Positions 7,814-15,105 are shown, numbered from the stretch's first letter. The stretch is 20,233 nt of DNA from CAMCXT01 sp046302715 (GCA_046302715.1 JBKCHQ010000004.1:1-20233); one strand, 5' to 3'. Made by a program: numbers and translations. The notes: generated by a model from the sequence alone, not told the origin.

Positions 7814-8676
7814 AAGGAATTATTCTTGCCGGAGGCAGTGGAACACGGCTTCATCCCTTAACCCTTGCAGTAAGTAAACAGCTTATGCCTGTTTACGATA
7901 AGCCCATGATTTATTATCCATTGAGCACACTCATGCTGTCGGGTATTCGTGATGTATTGATCATATCAACGCCTGCCGATTTGCCTCATTTTCAAAAGCT
8001 TCTAGGCAGCGGCCACTCGTTGGGACTGAATTTTAGTTATGCCGAACAGGCCGTTCCTAACGGACTTGCTCAGGCATTTGTTATTGGTGCCAATTTTATT
8101 GGAAACGATAAATGTGCGCTGGTTTTGGGCGATAATATTTTTTATGGTGCGGGGATGTCAAAACTGCTGCAGCAGAATAACGACCCCGAGGGTGGAGTGG
8201 TATTTGCCTATCATGTGTCGGATCCCGAACGCTATGGTGTAGTGGAGTTTGATGCCGATATGCGGGCGATCTCCATCGAAGAAAAACCCGCACAGCCCAA
8301 ATCTAATTTTGCAGTACCTGGTTTATATTTCTACGATAATAGCGTTGTAGACGTGGCGGCCCAAATACAGCCCAGCGCTCGGGGCGAATATGAAATTACC
8401 GATGTAAATAAATATTACCTGCATCATGGTAAATTGCAGGTTGGCGTTTTGGATCGCGGCACGGCATGGCTCGATACAGGCACTTTTGATTCGCTAATGC
8501 AGGCCGGACAATTTGTTCAGGTTATTGAACAAAGGCAGGGACTCAAAATAGGCTGCATTGAGGAAGTGGCTTGGCGAATGCAATTTATTGACGATCAACA
8601 GCTCGAAACTATAGCTCAACCGCTCACCAAAAGCGGATACGGAACCTATTTGTTAAACTTGATACACAGGAAATGA
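7810..8676 (+). CDS. rmlA: glucose-1-phosphate thymidylyltransferase
   Basis: Makes dTDP-glucose from glucose-1-phosphate and dTTP, the first step to dTDP-rhamnose and other dTDP-deoxysugars; cytoplasmic. The 288-aa length matches the short RmlA form. The nucleotide-binding start GGSGTRLHPLT (8-18), then SKQLMPVYDKPMIYYPLSTLM, LGDNIFYG, IEEKP and GTAWLDTGTFDSLMQAG are all present and typical. The ATG shares an ATGA with the RND transporter stop, and its own stop overlaps the next start in the same way. The usual partners rmlB, rmlC and rmlD are not in this window, so the end sugar is unknown; the neighbouring SDR enzyme may act on a different nucleotide sugar. Confidence 0.96.
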   Translation: MKGIILAGGSGTRLHPLTLAVSKQLMPVYDKPMIYYPLSTLMLSGIRDVLIISTPADLPHFQKLLGSGHSLGLNFSYAEQAVPNGLAQAFVIGANFIGNDKCALVLGDNIFYGAGMSKLLQQNNDPEGGVVFAYHVSDPERYGVVEFDADMRAISIEEKPAQPKSNFAVPGLYFYDNSVVDVAAQIQPSARGEYEITDVNKYYLHHGKLQVGVLDRGTAWLDTGTFDSLMQAGQFVQVIEQRQGLKIGCIEEVAWRMQFIDDQQLETIAQPLTKSGYGTYLLNLIHRK

Positions 8677-9608
8677 CACGGATACTAATTACCGGAGGCG
8701 CTGGATTTATTGGCAGTTGCACAGCCGAAAAACTTGCAGAAAACCCCGAAAACCAAATCGTTATTGTGGATAATCTCCGTACCGGAGACCTTAAAAAAGT
8801 ACCCGTTTCAAAACACGGTAATATCCACTTTATTAAATGTGACACCAACGATTACGCCGACATTTCTGCTGTTTTCTTTGCCTATAAATTCGATTACGTA
8901 TTTCACTATGCCGCATTGGTAGGTGTGCTGCGCACCCTACAAAATCCAGTAGCAGTACTCAATGACATTGCCGGTATTGAAAACGTACTTAAGCTTTCAA
9001 AAAACACCGGAGTGAAACGTGTTTACTTCTCCTCATCGTCTGAAGTTTACGGCGAACCGGTAGAGTTCCCTCAAAACGAACATACCACACCACTAAATTC
9101 TCGCTTGCCTTATGCGATAGTAAAAAACGTGGGCGAAGCTTATTTGCGCTCCTACCAAAAAGAATACGGCTTGGAATATACCATTTTCAGATTTTTTAAT
9201 ACCTATGGGCCAAAACAGAGTCGCGACTTTGTGATTTCAAAGTTTTTACGGTTCGCTATGCGAAATGAACCTATTTCAATTTACGGCGACGGATCGCAAA
9301 CACGTACTTTCTGCTTTATTGATGACAATATCGAGGCATGTACTAATGCCTTTTACACCAACAGCTTTGTTAATGATGTTGTAAATGTGGGAGGTACCAT
9401 TGAAATACCTATTCGTGAAGTGGCTCAGAAAATCATTCAACTCACGGGTTCTTCATCAGAAATACGCTTTGTTGCACCGCTTGAAGAAGGCGATATGACA
9501 CGCCGCAAGCCCGATACCACCAAAATGATGCAGCTTGTTAATCGGCCTTTGGTGGAATTTGAAACCGGACTTAAACATATCGTAGAAAATAACCGCTTTA
9601 TTCTTTAA
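8673..9608 (+). CDS. NAD-dependent nucleotide-sugar epimerase/dehydratase (extended SDR)
   Basis: 311-aa extended short-chain dehydrogenase acting on a nucleotide sugar. The NAD-binding Rossmann motif is GGAGFIG (8-14). Active-site residues are the Ser cluster SSSSEVYG (120-127) and Y147-x3-K151 (YAIVK). Later come RFFNTYGP and IYGDGSQTRTFCFIDD, where the substrate nucleotide is usually held, and EGDMTRRKPDTTKM near the end. The last two motifs resemble UDP-glucuronate decarboxylase and UDP-glucose 4-epimerase-like enzymes more than RmlB, which is also longer (about 350 aa). I therefore leave the exact reaction open. It overlaps RmlA by 4 nt and the prenyl synthase by 1 nt, so it is part of one translation-coupled unit. 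Confidence 0.87.
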   Translation: MTRILITGGAGFIGSCTAEKLAENPENQIVIVDNLRTGDLKKVPVSKHGNIHFIKCDTNDYADISAVFFAYKFDYVFHYAALVGVLRTLQNPVAVLNDIAGIENVLKLSKNTGVKRVYFSSSSEVYGEPVEFPQNEHTTPLNSRLPYAIVKNVGEAYLRSYQKEYGLEYTIFRFFNTYGPKQSRDFVISKFLRFAMRNEPISIYGDGSQTRTFCFIDDNIEACTNAFYTNSFVNDVVNVGGTIEIPIREVAQKIIQLTGSSSEIRFVAPLEEGDMTRRKPDTTKMMQLVNRPLVEFETGLKHIVENNRFIL

Positions 9609-10582
9609 TGGAAGCCATCCGCAGCCTTCAGGAAGAAATTACTGCCGCCATCGAAGAACTGCAGTTTCCTGAACACCCCTCTGAATTGTATGATCCTATC
9701 CGCTACACGCTTCAATTAGGCGGAAAAAGGATGAGACCTGTGCTTTGTGTTTTGGGATCGCTGGTATGCGGAGGAAGAAGCATGGACGCCCTAAAACCTG
9801 CATTAGGTATAGAATTGTTCCATAACTTTACCTTGCTCCACGACGATATCATGGACAATGCTCCATTACGGCGCAACAAACCTACCGTTTTTTCGAAGTG
9901 GAACACGAACGTAGCTATTTTATCGGGCGATGTAATGTTTGCCGAAGCTTTCCGTTTGATCAGCGAAGCGCCTCCTGCGGTTTTAAAACGTGTTATCGAT
10001 TGTTTTATTAAAGCTAGTGTAGAAGTGTGCGAGGGTCAACAACTGGATATGGATTTTGAATTGCGCAACGATGTGTCTATCGAATCCTACTTAGAAATGA
10101 TCCGCATGAAAACCGCCGTTCTGCTTGGGGCATCGCTCGAAATTGGTGCGTTATGCAGCGGTGCCAATGCTGAAATTGCCTCAAGACTTTATTCCTTTGG
10201 CACGAATCTCGGCATTGCCTTTCAGCTGCACGATGATTTGCTAGACGTTTATGGCAATCCCGAAAAATTTGGTAAAAGAGTCGGTGGCGATATCGTTTCC
10301 AACAAAAAAACGTATCTAAAGCTAAAGGCCATGGAAATGGCCGATGCTCGCGTTCAAAAAGAACTTAATTTTTGGTATTCTCCTCAAACGCACAATGAGG
10401 CCGATAAAGTAGAAGCAGTAAGGGCTGTATTCGACTCCCTAAACATTCGCCAGGAAACCGAAGCGCTCATGGATCAATATTTTGTTAGTGCCTCACGCTT
10501 TTTAGAACATGACTCATTTCGAAACGAATACAAACAGCATTTACTTCATCTCGCCGGTGCATTAATGCAACGAGAGTCGTAA
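9608..10582 (+). CDS. trans-polyprenyl diphosphate synthase
   Basis: Condenses isopentenyl diphosphate with allylic diphosphates to make linear isoprenoid diphosphates; cytoplasmic. 324 aa with all family landmarks: GGKRMRP (38-44), the first Asp-rich motif DDIMD (79-83) followed by the RR pair (88-89), GQQLDMD (143-149), the second Asp-rich motif DDLLD (209-213), and GGDIVSNKKTYL. Phe74 stands five residues before the first Asp; in characterised type-I GGPP synthases a bulky residue there limits chain length, so a short product (about C20) is a reasonable inference, not proof. The start overlaps the SDR stop by one base (TAATG). It ends 10 nt from the convergent radical SAM gene with no hairpin between. 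Confidence 0.94.
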   Translation: MEAIRSLQEEITAAIEELQFPEHPSELYDPIRYTLQLGGKRMRPVLCVLGSLVCGGRSMDALKPALGIELFHNFTLLHDDIMDNAPLRRNKPTVFSKWNTNVAILSGDVMFAEAFRLISEAPPAVLKRVIDCFIKASVEVCEGQQLDMDFELRNDVSIESYLEMIRMKTAVLLGASLEIGALCSGANAEIASRLYSFGTNLGIAFQLHDDLLDVYGNPEKFGKRVGGDIVSNKKTYLKLKAMEMADARVQKELNFWYSPQTHNEADKVEAVRAVFDSLNIRQETEALMDQYFVSASRFLEHDSFRNEYKQHLLHLAGALMQRES

Positions 10583-10592
10583 ATACAAACAA

Positions 10593-11606
10593 CTACGCCC
10601 AAACTTTGGTGCCCTCGGTACAGTTTTGGCAAATATCTATCTGTGCTCGATTTTGCAATACTGCTTGGCGAAAATTTGAATAGGCTTCGTTTCTCCACAA
10701 TTCCTTAAATGGGACGTTTTTGATCGACCCCAACGTATGATTCGCATCCTTATCAAAACAACAGGGTACCACCGAGCCGTTCCAGGTTATTACACAACCC
10801 TGCCACATGCGCCAGCAGCCATTGCTGAGTTTGTTCTTTAACCGCCAGCGTCCATCAACACCTTTACGGTACCGCGAATAACGCTCCTGCTCAGGAATAA
10901 GTGGATGGCCATTTTCGAAATCGTTGATTTGTGCTGTTTTAAAGCGAACCTCATCCACCCCAAGTTCTTGCGCACGCTCAAGTATGGCCTTTGTTTCGTG
11001 CTCATTGGGTTTTACCACCAAGAATTGAAAGATAATCTGTGGAGTTGCACTCTTTAGTTCTTTTTTAGCATGAATGATATTTCTTGTTCCCGCAATTACC
11101 TTTTCCAACTGACCGCCAACACGGTATTGCTCATAGGTTTGTTGCGTGTTACCATCAATGGAAATGATAAGTCGGTCCAGCCCCGATTTAACAGTTGCCT
11201 TTGCACGTTCAGGACTAAGATAATGGGCGTTGGTAGAAACAGCGGTATAAATTTTATGGCTTGAGGCATATCCAATCATCTGCTCAAGCTTTGGATTTAG
11301 GTAAGGTTCGCCTTGAAAATAGAAGTTAATGGAGCCTAATTCAGCGCCCAGCTCATCCACGATGCGTTCCAAGAATTCGGGCTGTAACATACCAGTGGGC
11401 CTGGAAAATGAACGCAAGCCACTCGGGCATTCGGGACAGCGCAAATTACAGCTGGTAGTGGGTTCTAAAGAAATATGAAGGGGCATGCCCCAATGCCATG
11501 TATTTTTTGACACTTTAGAAAACCAAAAACTCAAATGTAGTTTTAGCGCATTTAATGCCTTTTTAAGGGTCAGCACCCGAAATATTATTGCAGCATACGT
11601 AAACAT
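10593..11606 (-). CDS. radical SAM/SPASM domain protein
   Basis: Iron-sulfur enzyme that splits S-adenosylmethionine to start radical chemistry. With the ATG at 11606 it has 337 aa. The 4Fe-4S motif is C53-x3-C57-x2-C60 (CNLRCPEC), followed by YFQGEPYLNP (SAM site) and ISIDGNTQQTYEQYR. A C-terminal SPASM-like part holds C264, C271, C282, C283, C326 and C329 (GCVITWNGSVVPCC and CQNC), which usually bind extra clusters. The first 30 residues include a hydrophobic stretch (AAIIFRVL) and two helices of unknown use. The frame stays open to a TTG at 11666, but that would run through the leader of the divergent gene, so I prefer 11606. SPASM proteins often mature peptides or anaerobic enzymes; no peptide substrate gene is seen, so the target is unknown. 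Confidence 0.88.
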   Translation of the reverse strand: MFTYAAIIFRVLTLKKALNALKLHLSFWFSKVSKNTWHWGMPLHISLEPTTSCNLRCPECPSGLRSFSRPTGMLQPEFLERIVDELGAELGSINFYFQGEPYLNPKLEQMIGYASSHKIYTAVSTNAHYLSPERAKATVKSGLDRLIISIDGNTQQTYEQYRVGGQLEKVIAGTRNIIHAKKELKSATPQIIFQFLVVKPNEHETKAILERAQELGVDEVRFKTAQINDFENGHPLIPEQERYSRYRKGVDGRWRLKNKLSNGCWRMWQGCVITWNGSVVPCCFDKDANHTLGSIKNVPFKELWRNEAYSNFRQAVLQNRAQIDICQNCTEGTKVWA

Positions 11607-11634
11607 CAATGCATAAAAATCTGTTTTATTTTTG

Positions 11635-11642
11635 TTACTTTG
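11635..11642 (+). promoter_or_regulatory. possible -7 element of the choice-of-anchor V gene
   Basis: TTACTTTG matches TAnnTTTG in seven of eight positions and sits 35 nt before the start at 11678, in the 71-nt gap between divergent genes. No good -33 TTTG is visible at the usual distance, and no clear box for the radical SAM gene on the other strand. Confidence 0.3.
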
Positions 11643-11677
11643 GTACCTGCAATAAAAAAAACTCAAAATTGATATCC

Positions 11678-12526
11678 ATGAAAAAAATTATACTCTTTTC
11701 CTCCGCCTTATGTGCAATTGCCGTAGCATCTGTTCTTCAAAGTCCTGATGCACATTCACGTTCAGCTGGAGCCCCTGCACAGCATGCCGGAGCCCCTGCA
11801 GATAACAGCGGACAAACATGCGCTAAGTCAGGATGCCATAATACCAATCCGGCCACGGATCGCGACGGTATGTTGAGTTCGAATGTGCCTGAAACCGGAT
11901 ATATTCCAGGCGAGACTTATAGTATTACGGTTTCTGTGGAGCAAGCAGGAATTTCAAAGTTTGGATTTCAGGCAACGGCACAAGATGAAGCCGGCAATTT
12001 GCAAGGCAGCTATATTTTTACTAACCCTACCGAAACACAACATCCCACCATAGGCAGCGCTTCGGTACTTACCAAGTATATTACGCATACTTCTGCAGGA
12101 AATACCACTTCAACACCCGGAAGTAAATCGTGGTCATTCGACTGGGTGGCGCCTGCAGCAGGTGCTGGCGATGTAAATTTCTATTGTGCGGTAAATTGTG
12201 CCAATGGCAATGGAAATACAGGCGGCGATCAAATTTTTAAAGACGTATTAACCTTGCAGGAAAGTATTAGTACTTCCATGAATGTTAGCACGGCAGAAGA
12301 TATACTAAGCGTTTTCCCAAATCCCAATTCGGGTCATCTGGTGCAGGTTGTAATTGATAAAAATGCTGTTGTTATCGTTTATGATGCAAACGGAAAAAGG
12401 GTAATGCAAACGTCAATGAATAAAGGAAACAACTCTATTGATGTTTCGGACTTGGAGCCCGGAGTTTATTTTATGAGTTTTGAGCAAAACGGGGTGCGTC
12501 AGGTTAAAAGATTCTTGCGCCAATAG
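11678..12526 (+). CDS. secreted choice-of-anchor V-like protein with T9SS sorting domain
   Basis: 282 aa. MKKIILFSSALCAIAVASV is a signal peptide. The segment GAPADNSGQTCAKSGCHN (38-55) followed by a beta-rich domain to about 200 (ETYSITVSV, KFGFQATA, SWSFDWVAPAAGAGDVNFYCAVNCANGNGNTGGDQIF) is the pattern I know from Reelin-domain-like, choice-of-anchor V proteins of Bacteroidota. From about 205 the Por-type C-terminal sorting domain begins (VFPNPNSG) and ends with VYFMSFEQNGVRQVKRFLRQ, so the protein should cross the outer membrane by T9SS and become surface-bound or released. C48-x4-C53-H54 resembles a haem c site with a longer spacer; whether haem is bound is not known. I chose the ATG at 11678 because it alone gives a proper signal peptide; an upstream in-frame ATG at 11609 does not. 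The biological role is unknown. Confidence 0.82.
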   Translation: MKKIILFSSALCAIAVASVLQSPDAHSRSAGAPAQHAGAPADNSGQTCAKSGCHNTNPATDRDGMLSSNVPETGYIPGETYSITVSVEQAGISKFGFQATAQDEAGNLQGSYIFTNPTETQHPTIGSASVLTKYITHTSAGNTTSTPGSKSWSFDWVAPAAGAGDVNFYCAVNCANGNGNTGGDQIFKDVLTLQESISTSMNVSTAEDILSVFPNPNSGHLVQVVIDKNAVVIVYDANGKRVMQTSMNKGNNSIDVSDLEPGVYFMSFEQNGVRQVKRFLRQ

Positions 12527-12548
12527 GTAACTGTTAAACAATTTAAGC

Positions 12549-12578
12549 ATTTTCAAAACCTACTAATGTTTTGAAAAT
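12549..12578. repeat. 11-bp perfect inverted repeat
   Basis: ATTTTCAAAAC (12549-12559) and GTTTTGAAAAT (12568-12578), loop CTACTAAT, 22 nt after the stop of the choice-of-anchor V gene. There is no T run after it, so it is not a typical terminator alone. It may protect the mRNA 3' end or be a protein site. Confidence 0.6.
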
Positions 12579-12584
12579 AAATAC

Positions 12585-12623
12585 TAAACGGGTATTGTTT
12601 CTTAAAGAAATAATGCCCGTTTA
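12585..12623 (+). terminator. 18-bp hairpin downstream of the choice-of-anchor V gene
   Basis: The arms 12585-12602 and 12606-12623 pair over 18 bp with two G-U wobbles and a 3-nt loop TAA (core CGGGTATT / AATGCCCG). A weak T run (TTTT) follows after AACG. It most likely ends or stabilises the upstream transcript; a small RNA structure is the alternative. Confidence 0.55.
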
Positions 12624-12706
12624 ACGTTTTATATCCTTAATAATGTCGCGCAGTAACTTTCAGTTTTTTAAAATTACATGTAGGGTATTAGCACTTCAAA
12701 GATTTC

Positions 12707-12891
12707 AACCCAACTTGCGTAATTGAATCGCATAATAAACCGCAAGAGCCAATGAATCTGCGTTTCGTGGCGATGAATTTGGATGCATCTTCAGATTTAA
12801 ACCCAAACTGCGCAATAAAATTGCTCAATCTGCCGCAAGGGCTGAATGAATCCGTGATTCGTCTGGATTAACCCAGATGCATCCCGCAGAT
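12707..12891. repeat. degenerate tandem repeat, two units of about 93 bp
   Basis: Unit 1 is 12707-12799 and unit 2 is 12800-12891. Both start AACCCAA, carry CCGCAAG(A/G)GC near the middle, AATGAATC after it, and end GATGCATC then CAGAT. By hand I count 34 of 46 matching bases in the first half. The period is 31 codons, so frames run through the junction on both strands, but neither frame has a convincing start or known product. It could be a decayed intergenic repeat family or a relic of coding sequence. Confidence 0.6.
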
Positions 12892-12958
12892 CTAGCGCCT
12901 TAAGCAATAGTGCATTTTATTTCTAACGCTTAATCTGCGTTAAAGCTTCATCTGGGTT
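12870..12958. repeat. spaced inverted repeat of 10 bp
   Basis: AACCCAGATG (12870-12879) and CATCTGGGTT (12949-12958) are perfect complements 69 nt apart. Just inside are GCAGAT (12886-12891) and ATCTGC (12933-12938), so the two could extend into an interrupted long stem. Confidence 0.5.
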
Positions 12959-13002
12959 CTAGTATTCAGGGTTTAACTTATCATGGTTTTGAATGTTAAG
13001 AA

Positions 13003-13034
13003 TTAAAAAAGGGGGAATTATCCCCCTTTTTTAA
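13003..13034. terminator. strong bidirectional intrinsic terminator
   Basis: The 14-bp arms (TTAAAAAAGGGGGA and its complement) flank a 4-nt loop, with a G5/C5 core and A6/T6 tracts on each side, so it works on both strands. It lies 52 nt past the 3' end of the M43 protease gene and also backs up termination of the convergent gene from the left. Confidence 0.92.
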
Positions 13035-13086
13035 TCTTTTTCGTTTGGCTAAACAATCCCAAACGAAGAATACAATGTGTTTAAGC

Positions 13087-15000
13087 TTATTTGCGCAATA
13101 ATACCCGGCGGGTTTGAACGTTTTCGCCGTCAAACACTTTCACAAAATAAACACCATCGGATAAATCGTTAAGACTAATTACCGTAGCGGGTTGTTCTTT
13201 ACTGAATTGTAAATCCATGCTTTCTACCAGTTGTCCTAAGTGGTTAAACACCTGAACGGTTTGCTGCATATCGGAGGTAGGCACTAAACGAATGTTCAAA
13301 ATACCGTTACTTGGGTTAGGGAACACGCTAAATACCTCTTCAGATTCGGTATCCATATCCTCTGACTCTCCCGCCTCACGTACAAAAGAACTAGAGCTGA
13401 TCTCTGCACGAAGCGTGTAACAAGAAGTTGATGAAAATGCACCATTGTAACCATACACGTATGCGGTGTAAGTGGTGGCTGTTTGTGTATTGTTGTAAAT
13501 ACAAGTTTCCGAAGTTGTACCCCCATTGACTGATGTTCTAACTCGTGTACTTCCTCTGAATAACTCTAAGTCATAATCGGCAGGCAGGTTAGTTAATGAA
13601 ACCTTTACATTACGAGCCGATGACGTATTATTAAACTTGAAGTAATCTTTGTCAGTTGATGTGCCGATGCGTGCCGTAATATTGGTAGCAAGCGGAATAG
13701 TTTTCGCTGTAGAGCGGCTTTCGTTTGTTTCGTAATTATCGGTGCAAGTTGATACTGCTTGTGTGGTAAATGATGCAGTTGCAGATACCGCGCTGTTGCC
13801 ATTTGAACAAACCGTTGTTACACGGAAATTATAGGTAGTGCTAGCCGTCAAACCCGAAAGGTTCACCGCAGTAGAAGCGGTATTGAATAATGACCAGGAG
13901 GTTGCCGCAGCTGTTTTGTACTCCAAATTGTAGCTTAATGCCCCGCTAACCGCGCCCCAGCTAACTGTTGCTGTTGTAGATGCCACATTTGAAGAGGCCA
14001 AACCGCTTGGGGTATTGCACGCACCAGGTGTAACCGGTGTGCAGCCATCAGAAGTAAGAAGAGCAGCACGTGTTCCACCAGCTGCAAACAATGCCACCGA
14101 ACGCGCTTTTTGTCCAGCACTGAACATATACATGCAGGCATCATCGGTATAATCCATGTAGTTCATGGTCATTTCGGTACCTCCACCGGTGCAGTTATTG
14201 TTTTTAGGGAATGCCGGACAACCTCCGTTAGAAGTTTGATGGGTTGGTGTATCATTTACTAAGTCGCTTCCGCAGTTAGCGTCACCCCAAATGTGGCGAA
14301 GGTTTAACCAGTGACCAATTTCGTGTGTGATGGTACGTCCTTTATTAAATGGTGCCGTTGCGGTACCGGTTGTTCCGAAATAGCGATAATCGCAAACAAC
14401 ACCGTCGGTTGTAGCAGTCGCCGTTCCAGGGAATGTTGCATACCCAAGGATACCGCCTCCGATATCGCACACCCAAACGTTAAGGTATTTGTTCGGATCC
14501 CAACCCGGGGTTCCGCCGGTTGATGATTGCTTCACGTTATTTCCTGAACCGAAAGAGGTTGTGCGGGTTGAAGCAACACGATTAATCCCATTAAACGCGG
14601 CTCCGCTTGGTGTACGTTGAGCCATACAGAAATTAAATTCCATATCTGCGGCCACACCAGCAAAAAGCGAAGGGGTTAATGAAACGTCGCTATTCAACTT
14701 ACGAAAGTCATTGTTCATAACATTCAACTGCGACTGAATTTGTGCATCGGAAATGTTTTCGGTCGAGTTTTTATACACGATGTGAAATACCACCGGAATA
14801 GTAATCACTGCACGAGGCGCTGTCCCATGCTGTTCCACATGACGGGTATGTTCCTCCACGGCATTCATTTGTTCGATTATTGCAGGATTGTTATCAATCA
14901 ACATCTGCAAGTTTTCCATTGTTCCACACTGCCTCTGGGCAATAAGGCTTGCGCTCATTCCAAAGAAAAGCGATAAAGCCAGCTTGTACATTTTCTTCAT
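13087..15000 (-). CDS. secreted M43-family zinc metalloprotease with FN3, PPC-like and T9SS sorting domains
   Basis: Extracellular protease of 637 aa. A signal peptide (1-21, MYKLALSLFFGMSASLIAQ) is followed by a propeptide-like region to about 60. The M43 (pappalysin/cytophagalysin-type) catalytic domain runs to about 320: zinc site H226-E227-x2-H230-x5-H236 (HEIGHWLNLRH), then the DTP and cysteine-rich loop, and the Met-turn NYMDY with M282. A fibronectin type III domain follows (328-413, ATVSWGAVSGALSYNLEY), then a bacterial pre-peptidase C-terminal-like domain (about 425-535, DYDLELFRG) and an acidic linker. The Por sorting domain (VFPNPSNGILNIRL to the RRVLLRK end) directs T9SS export. 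It likely degrades proteins or peptides for nutrition. The gene has its own leader with an inverted repeat and ends at a strong terminator, so it is probably transcribed alone. Confidence 0.94.
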   Translation of the reverse strand: MKKMYKLALSLFFGMSASLIAQRQCGTMENLQMLIDNNPAIIEQMNAVEEHTRHVEQHGTAPRAVITIPVVFHIVYKNSTENISDAQIQSQLNVMNNDFRKLNSDVSLTPSLFAGVAADMEFNFCMAQRTPSGAAFNGINRVASTRTTSFGSGNNVKQSSTGGTPGWDPNKYLNVWVCDIGGGILGYATFPGTATATTDGVVCDYRYFGTTGTATAPFNKGRTITHEIGHWLNLRHIWGDANCGSDLVNDTPTHQTSNGGCPAFPKNNNCTGGGTEMTMNYMDYTDDACMYMFSAGQKARSVALFAAGGTRAALLTSDGCTPVTPGACNTPSGLASSNVASTTATVSWGAVSGALSYNLEYKTAAATSWSLFNTASTAVNLSGLTASTTYNFRVTTVCSNGNSAVSATASFTTQAVSTCTDNYETNESRSTAKTIPLATNITARIGTSTDKDYFKFNNTSSARNVKVSLTNLPADYDLELFRGSTRVRTSVNGGTTSETCIYNNTQTATTYTAYVYGYNGAFSSTSCYTLRAEISSSSFVREAGESEDMDTESEEVFSVFPNPSNGILNIRLVPTSDMQQTVQVFNHLGQLVESMDLQFSKEQPATVISLNDLSDGVYFVKVFDGENVQTRRVLLRK

Positions 15001-15001
15001 G

Positions 15002-15057
15002 ATTTGGTTTTTGATTTTAATGGATGAATTTCCATATTTATTTTTTCAAAACCAAAT
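15002..15057 (-). promoter_or_regulatory. nested inverted repeat abutting the M43 protease start
   Basis: On the plus strand ATTTGGTTTTTGA (15002-15014) is complementary to TCAAAACCAAAT (15046-15057) with one bulged base. Inside it ATGGA (15020-15024) pairs with TCCAT (15031-15035). In the mRNA this stem would end one base before the start codon at 15000 and could limit initiation, or the palindrome could be a regulator site. I see no clear -7 box in 15058-15105. Confidence 0.4.
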
Positions 15058-15105
15058 GAGGTGCAATTATTTATAAACAATAATAATGTAAGTGTTAAAC
15101 AATTT

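Larger units (their letters stand above)
12527..13086. other. 560-bp non-coding gap between convergent genes
   Basis: Holds, in order, an 11-bp inverted repeat, an 18-bp hairpin, an AT-rich stretch (12624-12700) without clear signals, a degenerate 93-bp tandem repeat, a 10-bp inverted repeat spanning 12870-12958, and a strong bidirectional terminator. The only ATG-started frame of note (12752-12871, 39 codons) lies inside the repeat and looks like neither neighbour; I do not call it a gene. Confidence 0.7.

Noticed and set aside
7810..8676. RmlA gene as the start of a rhamnose (rmlABCD) cluster
   Set aside because: No rmlB, rmlC or rmlD follows; the downstream SDR lacks RmlB length and late motifs.
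11607..11666. Longer radical SAM protein starting at a TTG at 11666 (20 extra residues)
   Set aside because: It would occupy nearly the whole leader of the divergent gene, needs a rare start, and the added residues show no family motif; the ATG at 11606 is preferred.
11609..11677. Upstream ATG at 11609 for the choice-of-anchor V gene (23 extra residues)
   Set aside because: It would place polar residues before the signal peptide and cover the likely promoter; MKKIILFSS at 11678 is a normal signal start.
12752..12871. 39-codon plus-strand ORF in the intergenic gap
   Set aside because: It lies across a degenerate repeat, its second half reads the second repeat unit, and no promoter or homologue is recognised; open frame follows from the 93-nt period.
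12707..12958. CRISPR-like array
   Set aside because: Only two divergent units without identical repeats or spacers, and no cas genes.
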